DNA from: Staphylococcus condimenti
GTDB taxonomy: Bacteria > Bacillota > Bacilli > Staphylococcales > Staphylococcaceae
DNA: 64,000 bases
NCBI RefSeq assembly: GCF_001618885.1
Contig: NZ_CP015114.1
Coordinates: forward strand, 496,001 to 560,000
Reading direction: 5' to 3'
Part shown: one piece after another, positions 47,989 through 56,749 of the stretch
How positions within the stretch are numbered: position 1 is the first letter of the stretch
Layout: every line of letters begins with the position of its first letter
Program-made: the position numbers and the translations under genes
Notes under the pieces: model-generated
The model's database searches: none
What the model saw: only the letters and a program-made list of their open reading frames with translations
Told to the model about the DNA's origin: nothing

Positions 47989-48951
47989 ATGAAAATACGT
48001 AAACTATCAGTTACATCAGCAGTGCTATCTGCATCTATTCTTTTTGGTTCTCAAGGAGCTTTAGCAAGCGGCGGAGGCATGGGTCCTGTTTCATCAGATT
48101 CATCTGCTGCACAAAACACTGCACAACAAGACAAAAATGTTTTGGCTAAAAATGTCGCAATTGCACATCGCGGTGCAAGTGGTTATGCACCTGAACACAC
48201 TTTTTTTGCTTATGATAAAGCTAAAAATGAGTTAGGTGCAGATTACATAGAATTAGATTTGCAAATGACAAAAGATGGTAATTTAATTGCGATGCATGAT
48301 GAAACAGTTGATCGTACAACAGGCGGCAAATTCCATGGTCCTGTCAAAAATTATACGACAGCACAGTTAAAACAAATGGATGTCGGCAGCTGGTTCAATC
48401 AAAAAAATCCGCAGTATGCCAATCCTAAATATGCCGGTGCTCAAGTACCCACTTTAGATGAAATTTTAACGCGTTATGGACCGGATACGAATTATTATAT
48501 TGAAACGAAATCTCCAGATGTTTACCCTGGTATGGAAGAAAAATTATTAGATACGTTGGACAAACATGGCATGTTGGCACCTGATAAGTTGAAGAACGGT
48601 CAAATTGTGATTCAATCCTTCTCTCAAGAAAGTTTATTAAAGATGAAAAAATTGAATCCGAACATACCTTTGATTCAATTAACTGATGTTTTAGAAATAC
48701 CGCGCTATACAGATAAAGATTTAGATTATATTGCTTCTTATGCTAACGGCGTCGGACCTGAATATCATGATGCGACACCTGCTCAAGTTGAAAGACTGCA
48801 CCAGCATGGTCTGCTTGTTCATCCTTATACAGCTAATACCAAATTAGCGATGCAGAATTTAATTAACGCAAATGTGGATGGCGCTTTCTCTAATTATATT
48901 GACCAATATATCCAGTTAAGAGACCAGTCAAATATTCAAAGTGCATATTAA
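47989..48951 (+). CDS. glpQ: Secreted glycerophosphodiester phosphodiesterase
   Basis: Hydrolyses glycerophosphodiesters to glycerol-3-phosphate and an alcohol outside the cell. A Sec signal peptide (1-27, cleavage after ALA) is followed by the GDPD signature: VAIAHRGASGYAPEHT (about 57-72), ELDLQMTKDGNLIAMHDETV (about 89-108) with the metal Glu/Asp and catalytic His, RTTGGKFHGPV, and YYIETKSP (about 169). 320 residues. AAGGAGATG precedes the ATG. Its product feeds GlpD, and mutS-mutL-glpP separates it from the glp genes. Confidence 0.93.
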   Translation: MKIRKLSVTSAVLSASILFGSQGALASGGGMGPVSSDSSAAQNTAQQDKNVLAKNVAIAHRGASGYAPEHTFFAYDKAKNELGADYIELDLQMTKDGNLIAMHDETVDRTTGGKFHGPVKNYTTAQLKQMDVGSWFNQKNPQYANPKYAGAQVPTLDEILTRYGPDTNYYIETKSPDVYPGMEEKLLDTLDKHGMLAPDKLKNGQIVIQSFSQESLLKMKKLNPNIPLIQLTDVLEIPRYTDKDLDYIASYANGVGPEYHDATPAQVERLHQHGLLVHPYTANTKLAMQNLINANVDGAFSNYIDQYIQLRDQSNIQSAY

Positions 48952-48957
48952 GTGAAG

Positions 48958-48992
48958 AAATCCGCTTCAGATTGCGTTTCTGAAGCGGATTT
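48958..48992. terminator. Bidirectional terminator glpQ / thiW
   Basis: Perfect stem AAATCCGCTTCAGA / TCTGAAGCGGATTT with a 7-base loop and a T tail. Confidence 0.93.
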
Positions 48993-48995
48993 TTT

Positions 48996-49493
48996 CTAAT
49001 CTTTAGGCAGCCATTTTTTCAATTTTCCTTTTTTAAATAAAACCATTAAAATGATATAACTGATAAATGCCCCTAGTGCACTTGATGTTATGAATGCAAG
49101 CATCAATGGTTTAATCGCTACTTGATGCAAACCAATTACCCAAGCTAATGGGATACACATAAAGCTTCCGATTAACCCTGTACCGATAACTTCACCGAAT
49201 GCTGCCATAAATAAGTGTTTACGATAACGGTATAACAAACTGGCAAGCAATACACCCACCATACTGCCGGGAAATGCAAAAACAGAGCCTGTACCGAACA
49301 TCATTCGAATCACAGAAGATAAAAATGCTTGTGCTAATCCATACCATGGACCCACAAATACCGCACATAAAACATTCGTCATATGTTGTATGGGCGCGGC
49401 TTTAATAGGTCCTAATGGGATGACAATAATACTGCTTAAAACTACATTAATCGCAATGAACATTGAAGTTAAAGTAAGTTTTCTCACGTTCAT
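48996..49493 (-). CDS. thiW: ThiW-like S component of an ECF transporter (thiazole uptake)
   Basis: A 165-residue protein with five or six membrane helices. The ThiW family pattern LTLTSMFIAINVVLSSIIVI (6-25), PLGPIKAAPIQHMTNVLCAV (26-45) and AFPGSMVGVLLASLLYRYRK (about 73-92) is clear. ECF S components bind the vitamin precursor and dock onto the shared EcfAAT module; for ThiW this is predicted to be the thiazole moiety of thiamine. AAGGGGCG precedes the ATG. 32 bases after ymcA, without a TPP riboswitch. Confidence 0.85.
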   Translation of the reverse strand: MNVRKLTLTSMFIAINVVLSSIIVIPLGPIKAAPIQHMTNVLCAVFVGPWYGLAQAFLSSVIRMMFGTGSVFAFPGSMVGVLLASLLYRYRKHLFMAAFGEVIGTGLIGSFMCIPLAWVIGLHQVAIKPLMLAFITSSALGAFISYIILMVLFKKGKLKKWLPKD

Positions 49494-49525
49494 GTTTTAA
49501 CGCCCCTTCTAGTTTTAATCGTTGT

Positions 49526-49882
49526 TTATTGGTCTTGATGTGCTGCGTTTAAACGATCGGCCATTGTATTTATCATCATCTGCAATAAATCATTTGCGTC
49601 AGATTGTGCTTCTCTGAATTCAGTCACAATCGGCAAAGCATCTATTTTTTCTTGAATCTGTGCAATCTCTGCTTCACTACGTTTATACGCTTCTATTTTT
49701 CCATAATTTTGTAAGTTAACAGATTGTTTCTGTCTTTGTTTTAAATCTTTCATCCATTCATCAATATGATGATTACGATGAATTTGGGTTTCAACACGCT
49801 GATAATATTTCACGGTGTCTAATTGTTTAATTTGGTCACTGAGCTTTTCGGCTTGCGCTAAAATGTCTTTTTTATCATACAT
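49526..49882 (-). CDS. ymcA: YmcA/RicA family protein
   Basis: A 118-residue helical protein of the YlbF/YmcA group (DUF964). In Bacillus, YmcA with YlbF and YaaT forms an iron-sulphur-bearing complex that acts on RNase Y and sporulation/biofilm control. [20 protein letters not shown] (1-20), then YQRVETQIHRNHHIDEWMKD and the C-terminal LLQMMINTMADRLNAA. The start overlaps the miaB stop by one base, and so they are coupled, as in Bacillus. Confidence 0.88.
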   Translation of the reverse strand: MYDKKDILAQAEKLSDQIKQLDTVKYYQRVETQIHRNHHIDEWMKDLKQRQKQSVNLQNYGKIEAYKRSEAEIAQIQEKIDALPIVTEFREAQSDANDLLQMMINTMADRLNAAHQDQ

Positions 49883-51423
49883 TAAGCTTTCACCGCGCTT
49901 GATTCATGGAGATGCAGGAAAGTACCATTTAATGAATATTGTTTCGCTTCGTCAATTTTAACGTCCACTAATTTACCGACAACTTCTTTAGGACCTCTGA
50001 AGTTCACAAGTTTATTTTTGTCTGTATAACCCGCTAGAACTTCGTTATCTTTTTTACTGCTTCCTTCACATAATACCGTCACAACTTGTCCTTCATAACC
50101 TTTTAATGCACGTTCTGAGTAGTAGCCTACTTTTTGGTTCAAACGTTGCAAGCGTTCTTTTTTCACTTCTTTTTCTACATTATCTTTCATACGTGCAGCA
50201 GGTGTACCATCACGTTGAGAGTATAAATACGTATATGCATGTTCAAATTCGACTTCATCATATAAAGATAATGTTTCTTGGAATTGTTCTTCAGTTTCAT
50301 TTGGATAACCCACAATGATATCTGTTGTCAGTGCGACATCTGGAATTGCAGTTTTGATACGATTTACAAGGTCTAAATAACTTTCTCTTGTGTATTTACG
50401 GCCCATGATTTTCAATACTGCATCGTTTCCTGATTGTACTGGTAAGTGAATATGCGGAACAATATTACCGCCTTTTGCGATAACTTCAATCATGTGGTCA
50501 GTGAAATCCCAAGGATGGCTAGTTGTGAAGCGGACACGTGGAATATCAATTTTAGAAATGTCTTCGAATAAGTCACCTAAATCATATTCAATATCTTGAA
50601 GATCTTTACCGTAAGAATTAACGTTTTGACCTAATAAAGTAATTTCTTGATATCCTTGTCGTGCTAAATCTCGTACTTCATCAATAATGTCTTGCGGGCG
50701 TCTGCTACGCTCTTTACCACGAGTAAACGGCACAATACAATATGTACAGAATTTATCACAGCCATACATAATATTCACCCAAGCTTTGAAATAATCATCA
50801 CGAACTTTAGGTAAATTCTCAATAACGTCGCCTTCTTTTGACCATACATCAATGACCATTGCTTTAGACATATAGGCTTCTTCAAGAATTTCTGGTAATT
50901 TATGAATATTATGTGTACCAAAAATCATATCTACGTTTTGATAAGATTTTAAAATTTTATTTACAACTGATTCTTCTTGTGACATACAACCGCATACACC
51001 AATTAAGCAATCTGGACGGTCGCGTTTTAAATGTTTCAAATTACCGATTTCACTGAATACTTTATTTTCAGCATTTTCACGAATAGCGCATGTATTTAAT
51101 AAAATCACATCTGCTTTTAAAATGTCTTCCGCTAAAGTATAACCAAGTGCTTCAAATATCCCCGCCATTACTTCTGTATCATGAGCATTCATTTGACAAC
51201 CAAATGTTTTGATGAAGAATGTACGGCCTTTGCCCATCTCTTTAAATCTCTCATCGATTTGGAAATCACGATTATATTGAACATCTTCTTTACCACGTTT
51301 TTTCGCTTCTTTTAAACTTGGCGGTTGATAAACTGTTTCGAAATATTGACTATAATCTTTTTCTTTTTTATTTCGTTGTGCAATAACATCTAAAGAACCT
51401 GCTTTTCTTTGTTCTTCATTCAC
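49882..51423 (-). CDS. miaB: tRNA-2-methylthio-N6-dimethylallyladenosine synthase MiaB
   Basis: Radical-SAM methylthiotransferase acting on i6A37 in tRNA. The N-terminal UPF0004 domain binds a 4Fe-4S cluster through Cys in [24 protein letters not shown] and GCMSQEE. The radical-SAM CxxxCxxC is in [20 protein letters not shown] (about 218-237). A C-terminal TRAM domain lies near 445-505. At 513 residues the length is typical. Start GTG at 51423 with AAAGGA upstream. Works after MiaA. Head of miaB-ymcA-thiW. Confidence 0.96.
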   Translation of the reverse strand: MNEEQRKAGSLDVIAQRNKKEKDYSQYFETVYQPPSLKEAKKRGKEDVQYNRDFQIDERFKEMGKGRTFFIKTFGCQMNAHDTEVMAGIFEALGYTLAEDILKADVILLNTCAIRENAENKVFSEIGNLKHLKRDRPDCLIGVCGCMSQEESVVNKILKSYQNVDMIFGTHNIHKLPEILEEAYMSKAMVIDVWSKEGDVIENLPKVRDDYFKAWVNIMYGCDKFCTYCIVPFTRGKERSRRPQDIIDEVRDLARQGYQEITLLGQNVNSYGKDLQDIEYDLGDLFEDISKIDIPRVRFTTSHPWDFTDHMIEVIAKGGNIVPHIHLPVQSGNDAVLKIMGRKYTRESYLDLVNRIKTAIPDVALTTDIIVGYPNETEEQFQETLSLYDEVEFEHAYTYLYSQRDGTPAARMKDNVEKEVKKERLQRLNQKVGYYSERALKGYEGQVVTVLCEGSSKKDNEVLAGYTDKNKLVNFRGPKEVVGKLVDVKIDEAKQYSLNGTFLHLHESSAVKA

Positions 51424-51511
51424 TTCGCAAAATCCTTTCTATATCCCCGATTAATCATTACTTCATTATATATGGTTTAGTCAAAATGTGCAAAATGATT
51501 CCGGAAATAAA

Positions 51512-51557
51512 AATAGACTTTTACCTTTATAGCAATAGCTTAAGATAAAAGTCTATT
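51512..51557. terminator. Terminator of the thiamine-binding protein gene
   Basis: Stem AATAGACTTTTA / TAAAAGTCTATT with a 22-base loop. Confidence 0.8.
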
Positions 51558-51577
51558 CATATTAAGATTAAAAAGTC

Positions 51578-51868
51578 TTAGTCGTATTTTCCTGTTAATT
51601 CCTCCATAGTAATACCTGTAGGTACATAATAAAATCTCACTTGGCTGATAACTCCCGGCACTTCCAATTCAACCATTCTGTCATTGATGTTTTGAATTAA
51701 AATTAAACACTCGCTCATTGTGCCTTGAACCGTTGTTTCTAAAGGTGCTACACGAAAATCCAATCCGGATTGCTCAATAATCGAAATCGCTTCATCTACG
51801 TATGGAATAACATCTTCGCCATTAGGTGTTTGAGGTAAAACTTGAATACTCATTAATGTATCTTGCAT
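51578..51868 (-). CDS. MTH1187/YqgV-family thiamine-binding protein
   Basis: A 96-residue ferredoxin-like fold protein of UPF0045: SIQVLPQTPNGEDVIPYVDE (7-26), AISIIEQSGLDFRVAPLETT (27-46) and VQGTMSECLILI. Family members bind thiamine or related compounds in the cytoplasm, but the physiological role is not settled. No transporter partner lies adjacent, although thiW is 2 kb away in the next transcription unit downstream. AGAGGAATTTTGAT precedes the ATG. Confidence 0.88.
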   Translation of the reverse strand: MQDTLMSIQVLPQTPNGEDVIPYVDEAISIIEQSGLDFRVAPLETTVQGTMSECLILIQNINDRMVELEVPGVISQVRFYYVPTGITMEELTGKYD

Positions 51869-51950
51869 ATCAAAATTCCTCTTTTCATTCAGTAGTTACT
51901 TTAAATGTATCAAATTTTAAATGAAGTGTGTATTTGTATTGTATGAATAT

Positions 51951-52472
51951 TTATATAGTATGGTAATAACAACTTATTATAATAAGGCGATTTTCAACTT
52001 CTTTAAAAACAAGGCGATGAATATCGTCTATTGCTATCGATTTAAATCCTCCAGATTTTACTCTTTTAACCATTAATGGTACTGGTTTATTACCTTTATC
52101 GTACGGTATATTTCCTTTAATCTGTTGAATTCTTTTATTAAACTTTTCAACTAAATCTTTGTTGCGACTTTTAAAATGTGTATGATCTTGATTAGCAGAT
52201 TCTGTGAAGTCTATCAACATGCTTTCGTCTACAAGTACTTTTACTAAATCCCCGTTTACATAATCTCGTATGCATTTCCCCAAATGTTCACGATTGGCAG
52301 CGGTTTTAAGTAAATATTTTCTTTCTTCTTGTCCTTCTTTATCTATATCATTATCTTCACTTTGGTTATTTAAATAATCAGGATAATGGCCTAAGCAGTT
52401 TGTGAATATGTTGTCTAATAATCTTTGTTGCTTAGCACTTTCTTCATCATTTCTATTAATCTCTTGTGTCAT
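51951..52472 (-). CDS. Orphan YoeB/RelE-like domain protein with N-terminal extension
   Basis: 173 residues. Residues about 85-173 align with YoeB toxins: LIDFTESANQDHTHF (start of the fold), VEKFNKRIQQIKGNIPY, GNKPVPLM (YoeB KPEPL), DDIHRLVFKEV (EHRLVY) and IIISCYYHTI (ACRYHY). By E. coli YoeB numbering Arg65 and His83 are kept, but catalytic Glu46 is Val and Tyr84 is Thr. The first 80 residues are charged and not recognised; YLLKTAANREHLGKCI faintly recalls an antitoxin N-terminus. No separate yefM gene is adjacent. GAGGTGGATAA precedes the ATG; a sigma-B-like promoter lies upstream. Confidence 0.6.
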   Translation of the reverse strand: MTQEINRNDEESAKQQRLLDNIFTNCLGHYPDYLNNQSEDNDIDKEGQEERKYLLKTAANREHLGKCIRDYVNGDLVKVLVDESMLIDFTESANQDHTHFKSRNKDLVEKFNKRIQQIKGNIPYDKGNKPVPLMVKRVKSGGFKSIAIDDIHRLVFKEVENRLIIISCYYHTI

Positions 52473-52504
52473 TTATCCACCTCTTTAATACGACATATTT
52501 CACA

Positions 52505-52531
52505 ATACCCAATTAAAGTGGCTTACCAAAC
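52505..52531 (-). promoter_or_regulatory. Possible sigma-B promoter of the YoeB-like gene
   Basis: Minus strand GTTTGG (52531-52526), 15-base spacer, GGGTAT (52510-52505). The -10 is perfect and the -35 matches 4 of 6, with the start codon 33 bases on. Confidence 0.5.
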
Positions 52532-52608
52532 GTTTAATCAACTCATTTATTTTTATTAAATAAAATAATTTTATAATTATGTATGGAAACTACATTTCGA
52601 AAAGAAAA

Positions 52609-52662
52609 AGCTTTCATCATGTCTTTATAGGTTTATACCCAGTTAACAACATAATGAAAGCT
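52609..52662 (-). terminator. Terminator of korAB
   Basis: AGCTTTCATCATGT / ACATAATGAAAGCT stem (one mismatch) with a 26-base loop and a T run on the minus strand. Confidence 0.8.
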
Positions 52663-52672
52663 AATATATTTA

Positions 52673-53539
52673 TTAAATAAATTGTTTTGTTAAGTCTTCA
52701 AATTGTTCTTTATCAATTTTGATATCTTGTTTTGCTAAAGGTTCACCATTCATTTGTTCAATTTGAGATTCATATGATGGTGTTTCTTTATCTTGATATA
52801 CAATACCAGTCACAAGTGATTCATGATCAATTACAGTTTGGATTGCATTATTTTTATCTGTTGCATCATAATCTTCAATATCATCAATAGAAACCAAATG
52901 TTCTTTAAACCAATCATAAGTGTTCACTTTATTATAAGTTACACATGGAGAAAAGACGTTTACAAATGAGAAACCATCATGATTGATAGCTTCTTCAATA
53001 AGTTTAGTTAAACCTTTGATATCACTTGAGAAGCCTTGTCCAACAAACGTTGCTCCAGAAGATAAAGCAAGTTCTAAAGGCGCTACATTTTGTTCGATAT
53101 TACCTTTAGGAGTTGTTTTTGTTACAAATCCTGGCGCAGAAGATGGTGATGTTTGTCCTTTAGTTAAACCATAAATTTGGTTATCCATAACTATATAAGT
53201 AATGTTCATATTTCTACGTAAGGCATGAATTGTATGACCCATACCAATCGCATAACCATCTCCGTCACCGCCTGAACAAATTACGGTTAAATCTTTATTC
53301 GCCATTTTCACACCTTGTGCTATTGGTAAGGCACGGCCGTGAATAGCATGCATACCATATGAGTTTACATATCCTGATAAACGTCCTGAACAACCAATAC
53401 CAGTAATTAATGCTACTTCTTCAGGTTCTAATCCAACATTCGCTGCAGCTTTTTGTATTGCAGCTTGAACTGAGAAGTCACCGCAACCTGGACACCAGTT
53501 TGGTTTAACGTTATTTCTAAAATCTTTAAATGTTGCCAC
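52673..53539 (-). CDS. korB: 2-oxoacid:ferredoxin oxidoreductase, beta subunit
   Basis: ThDP-binding beta subunit that, with KorA, oxidatively decarboxylates 2-oxoacids (probably 2-oxoglutarate) to acyl-CoA with ferredoxin. NWCPGCGDFSVQAA (about 13-26) gives cluster cysteines, GIGCSGRLSGYVNSYG (about 46-61), and the ThDP motif GGDGDGYAIGMGH (about 88-100), with DNQIYGLTKGQTSP (about 117). AAGGAGTGGG selects the GTG at 53539 (288 residues). The start lies inside the end of korA (14-base overlap), so the pair is coupled. Confidence 0.94.
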   Translation of the reverse strand: MATFKDFRNNVKPNWCPGCGDFSVQAAIQKAAANVGLEPEEVALITGIGCSGRLSGYVNSYGMHAIHGRALPIAQGVKMANKDLTVICSGGDGDGYAIGMGHTIHALRRNMNITYIVMDNQIYGLTKGQTSPSSAPGFVTKTTPKGNIEQNVAPLELALSSGATFVGQGFSSDIKGLTKLIEEAINHDGFSFVNVFSPCVTYNKVNTYDWFKEHLVSIDDIEDYDATDKNNAIQTVIDHESLVTGIVYQDKETPSYESQIEQMNGEPLAKQDIKIDKEQFEDLTKQFI

Positions 53540-55301
53540 TTGTACCCACTCCTTCAGTCTCTTTGGCAATCTCTAATCCTTTATCTTCAATTTCATGCGG
53601 TAAAAATGGTGTGCCGTCATATTTTGTTTGTTTGATTAATTTACCGTGAACATTAACATTCATTTTTAATATATTTGCTAATTGACCTTGATAGTTGTGT
53701 TCAACTACAACAACTTTTTTCGCTTTATCTACTGCTTCTTGAACAATCTCTGATGGGAATGGATGTAATTGTCTAATTTGTAAATGATTTACTTTTACAC
53801 CTTGATTTTCAAGACGTGTTTTTCCTTCTTGGATAGCACCTTTTGTTGAAATAAATCCAATATATAAGATATCCGCTTCATCATACGGTTGATCATCAAT
53901 AACAGGTTCACTAATTAATAAGTTTTCTGTTTTACGCATACGTTTATCCATTTGTTCTTGACGGTTTTGCGCAGACTCACTTGGTTTACCTTCTGGGTTG
54001 TGTTCCACACCAGTAACGTGATGAATGCCGCCTTTTACACCTGGAATAGGTCTTGGAGATACTCCGTTAGCAGTAAGTGCATAACGTTTGAAATAAGCTT
54101 TATCGTCTTCTTCTCTTTCAATATCTCCTTGTAAAAGCTCACCTCGTTTGATTTCAATACGGTCGTAGTCTAACTGCTCAACTGTTTGTTTACCTAATGC
54201 TAATTGCAAGTCACTTAAAATAATGACAGGACATTGATATTCTTCAGCTAAATTGAATGCTTCAACAGTTAAATAGAAAGAATCCTCTGCATCAGTTGGT
54301 GCAATTACAATTTTCGGGATATCGCCATGTGTTCCGTATATCATTTGCATTAAATCTGATTGTTCTTCTTTAGTAGGCAAACCAGTAGATGGTCCTCCAC
54401 GTTGTGTATTAATAATAACGAGTGGTGTTTCAGTCATACCAGATAAGCCGATTGATTCCATCATTAATGATAAACCAGGACCTGCTGAAGCTGTAAATGC
54501 ACGCACACCAGCATAGTTTGCACCAATTGCCATTGTAGCAGCTGCAATTTCATCTTCAGTTTGGATAACAGTACCGCCAACTTTTGGCAGATTATCAATC
54601 ATATACTCCATAATTTCTGATGCTGGTGTAATTGGATAAGCAGCCATAAATTTAGAACCCGCAGAAATCGCACCTAAACCTACTGCATCATTACCAATCA
54701 TATAAAGATGCGGTTCAGAATCACTTGGTTCCAAGTGATAGTCGCCTTCTAATTCTGGCATTTGTTCTTTCATTGCATCATAACCTTGGTGTAAAGCTTG
54801 AATATTGCTTTCTACAACTTTTTCACCTTTTTTACCAAAAGTATTTGCAATAAACGCTTCAAATGATTTAATATCCAAATCCATAATGGCACAAGTTGCA
54901 CCAATAGCTACCATGTTTTTCATTAACTTAGTTCCTAATTCTTTTGCAATATCAGTAAAAGGAAGAATAATAAGTTGTGCTTTACAATCTTCAGGTTTAG
55001 AAGGTTTAGCTTTCGCATCAGCAATAATCACACTGTCATCACGCATTTCATGGTGATTTAACTCAATTGTTTCTTGGTCGAATGCAACGAGAATATCTAA
55101 ATCATCACTAATAGCATGAACTGGCTTTGTTGATACTCTAATTTTATTATTGGTATGTCCGCCTTTAATTCGGCTTGAGAAATGTCTGTAACCGTATAAA
55201 TAATACCCTTCACGGTTCATAGCTGTGGCAAAGATTTCCCCTGTCGACTCGATTCCTTCACCTTGTTGACCGCCAACTTTCCATGATACTTGTGATTTCA
55301 T
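53526..55301 (-). CDS. korA: 2-oxoacid:ferredoxin oxidoreductase, alpha subunit
   Basis: A 591-residue fusion of the gamma and alpha domains of 2-oxoacid:acceptor oxidoreductases. The gamma domain (about 1-180) begins WKVGGQQGEGIESTGEIFAT; the pyrimidine-like alpha domain (about 195-590) has GNDAVGLGAISAGSKFMAAY (about 203-222), PITPASEIMEYM, and TASAGPGLSLMMESIGLSGM (about 270-289). Forms an alpha2beta2 enzyme with KorB; oxygen-tolerant homologues serve the TCA cycle in place of 2-oxoglutarate dehydrogenase in some species, but that role here is inference. AGGAGGCAAAGGT precedes the ATG. Confidence 0.94.
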   Translation of the reverse strand: MKSQVSWKVGGQQGEGIESTGEIFATAMNREGYYLYGYRHFSSRIKGGHTNNKIRVSTKPVHAISDDLDILVAFDQETIELNHHEMRDDSVIIADAKAKPSKPEDCKAQLIILPFTDIAKELGTKLMKNMVAIGATCAIMDLDIKSFEAFIANTFGKKGEKVVESNIQALHQGYDAMKEQMPELEGDYHLEPSDSEPHLYMIGNDAVGLGAISAGSKFMAAYPITPASEIMEYMIDNLPKVGGTVIQTEDEIAAATMAIGANYAGVRAFTASAGPGLSLMMESIGLSGMTETPLVIINTQRGGPSTGLPTKEEQSDLMQMIYGTHGDIPKIVIAPTDAEDSFYLTVEAFNLAEEYQCPVIILSDLQLALGKQTVEQLDYDRIEIKRGELLQGDIEREEDDKAYFKRYALTANGVSPRPIPGVKGGIHHVTGVEHNPEGKPSESAQNRQEQMDKRMRKTENLLISEPVIDDQPYDEADILYIGFISTKGAIQEGKTRLENQGVKVNHLQIRQLHPFPSEIVQEAVDKAKKVVVVEHNYQGQLANILKMNVNVHGKLIKQTKYDGTPFLPHEIEDKGLEIAKETEGVGTSGNI

Positions 55302-55346
55302 ACCTTTGCCTCCTGTAATTTAATTCACTATTAATCATAACAAAAT

Positions 55347-55378
55347 AAACCACTGTTTTACTATATTCACAGTGGTTT
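55347..55378. terminator. Terminator of ymdB
   Basis: Stem AAACCACTGT / ACAGTGGTTT with a 12-base loop between ymdB and korA. Confidence 0.85.
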
Positions 55379-55407
55379 TACTTTAAATTCATACTAATGG
55401 ACGATAC

Positions 55408-56208
55408 TTATTTTAACATGTCGAATGGATGATCTTCATTAATTAAAATTCGTTCAATATTTTTAGTTTGACCATCTTTGTTTAAATCAATCACAACACC
55501 AGATAAAACTTCTCGGCCTTCATCAGGAACAACATGTCTTTGAGGAAGGCTTGAAATAAATCGATAAATGACTTCGTCTCTGTTAATTCCTAAAATACCA
55601 TCATAAAATCCTGTCATGCCTACATCTGTAATGTAACCTGTACCGTTTGGAAGAATGCGATTATCTGAAGTCTGAATGTGTGTATGTGTTCCAACAACAG
55701 CACTTGCACGACCATCTAAATACCATCCCATCGCATTTTTCTCCGATGTCGTTTCAGCATGAAAGTCTACAAAAATATATGGTGTTTCTTTTTGTGCTTC
55801 TTCTATTAATTGGTCTGCTTTTTTAAAAGGATCATCTATGTCTTGCATAAATGCACGTCCTTGAAGATTGATAACTGCTAGTTTATCTTCGTTTATTTGT
55901 ATAAAACGCATTCCGATACCAGGTGCCACATCAGGAAAATTAGCTGGTCGTACCATGCGTTTTGCTTCATCGATAAATTCATAAATTTGACGTTGTCCAT
56001 AAGTGTGATTACCCATGGTCATAAAATCAACGCCTTCTCTTAATAATTCTTTATAAATTTTTTCAGTAATCCCTTTTCCGTGTGCAGCATTTTCTGCATT
56101 CACGATTGTAACTGTGGGACGATATTGCTGTTTAAGTTTCGGTAAATAAGTTGAAATCGCCTCTCTACCTACTTTACCGACAATATCACCGATAAATAAT
56201 ATTCTCAA
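55408..56208 (-). CDS. ymdB: YmdB-type metallophosphoesterase (cyclic nucleotide phosphodiesterase)
   Basis: A 266-residue enzyme that in Bacillus cleaves 2',3'- and 3',5'-cyclic nucleotides and affects RNA turnover and biofilm decisions. MRILFIGDIVGKVGREAI (1-18) with the metal Asp, NAENAAHGKGI (about 38-48), GNHTYGQ (about 67), DFHAETTSEKNAMGWYLDGR (about 148-167), and VVGTHTHIQTSDNRILP (about 171-187). Start TTG at 56208 with GAGGATG upstream. The neighbour rny (RNase Y) is usually adjacent; here LysR/YeiH and an IS remnant lie between them. Confidence 0.94.
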   Translation of the reverse strand: MRILFIGDIVGKVGREAISTYLPKLKQQYRPTVTIVNAENAAHGKGITEKIYKELLREGVDFMTMGNHTYGQRQIYEFIDEAKRMVRPANFPDVAPGIGMRFIQINEDKLAVINLQGRAFMQDIDDPFKKADQLIEEAQKETPYIFVDFHAETTSEKNAMGWYLDGRASAVVGTHTHIQTSDNRILPNGTGYITDVGMTGFYDGILGINRDEVIYRFISSLPQRHVVPDEGREVLSGVVIDLNKDGQTKNIERILINEDHPFDMLK

Positions 56209-56386
56209 AGTGCACTCATCCTCTCTTATTAGTTAGTTTAATAGAAAAGGTCAATATTGAAAAGTCTATAATAAGCAAGATTCCACTCTTACATTAACTT
56301 TTCCCAAAAATATATTTAATTTTATGGAGAGGGGGTAAAGAATCATTAAGACAAGACATAGCGAGATTGTTCAAAAATACGTCAAT

Positions 56387-56403
56387 TATCGCTTATCGCG
56401 ATA
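56387..56403 (+). terminator. Orphan terminator-like hairpin
   Basis: TATCGC / GCGATA around a 5-base loop, then CTTTTTT, about 65 bases before the 56469 start. No gene ends here on the plus strand, so it may end a short leader RNA or be chance. Confidence 0.35.
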
Positions 56404-56468
56404 CTTTTTTGAAAATTGTTTCTATGTTATGATTTGTCTATCAAATTTATAGGAGATGTAATAACTAA

Positions 56469-56687
56469 ATGTCAATTAACATTGATCCCGAAAAGTTTGC
56501 AGAACTTGTACTTCAATCAAATCCTTCAAAAAGTGAGGACCCAGAAGACATCGCAAAAGACTCTTTAGAACTTTATATTAACGCTTATCGTTTAGCTGAA
56601 AGATATGCTAATCTATCATCTAATGCTTTCGATACGTGCGAAGTTTTAAGAGAAGTTAAAAACACAGATTTATTACTAAGCAAATAA
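56469..56687 (+). CDS. Small conserved protein of unknown function, 72 residues
   Basis: An acidic helical protein (MSINIDPEKFAELVLQSNPS at the start, ending VKNTDLLLSK). TAGGAGATGTAATAA precedes the ATG, and a clear terminator follows. I recognise no family; the single Cys and absence of a membrane segment give no functional lead. Divergent from ymdB. Confidence 0.72.
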   Translation: MSINIDPEKFAELVLQSNPSKSEDPEDIAKDSLELYINAYRLAERYANLSSNAFDTCEVLREVKNTDLLLSK

Positions 56688-56711
56688 TTAATTAAAAAAG
56701 ATAAAGCAATC

Positions 56712-56740
56712 ATAGGACATGCCTAAGCGGTATGTCCTAT
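56712..56740. terminator. Bidirectional terminator
   Basis: Stem ATAGGACATGCC / GGTATGTCCTAT with one G-T wobble and a 5-base loop, between convergent genes. Confidence 0.9.
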
Positions 56741-56749
56741 TTTTATTGC

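Noticed and set aside
49494..49525. TPP riboswitch before thiW
   Set aside because: Only 32 bases separate ymcA and thiW.
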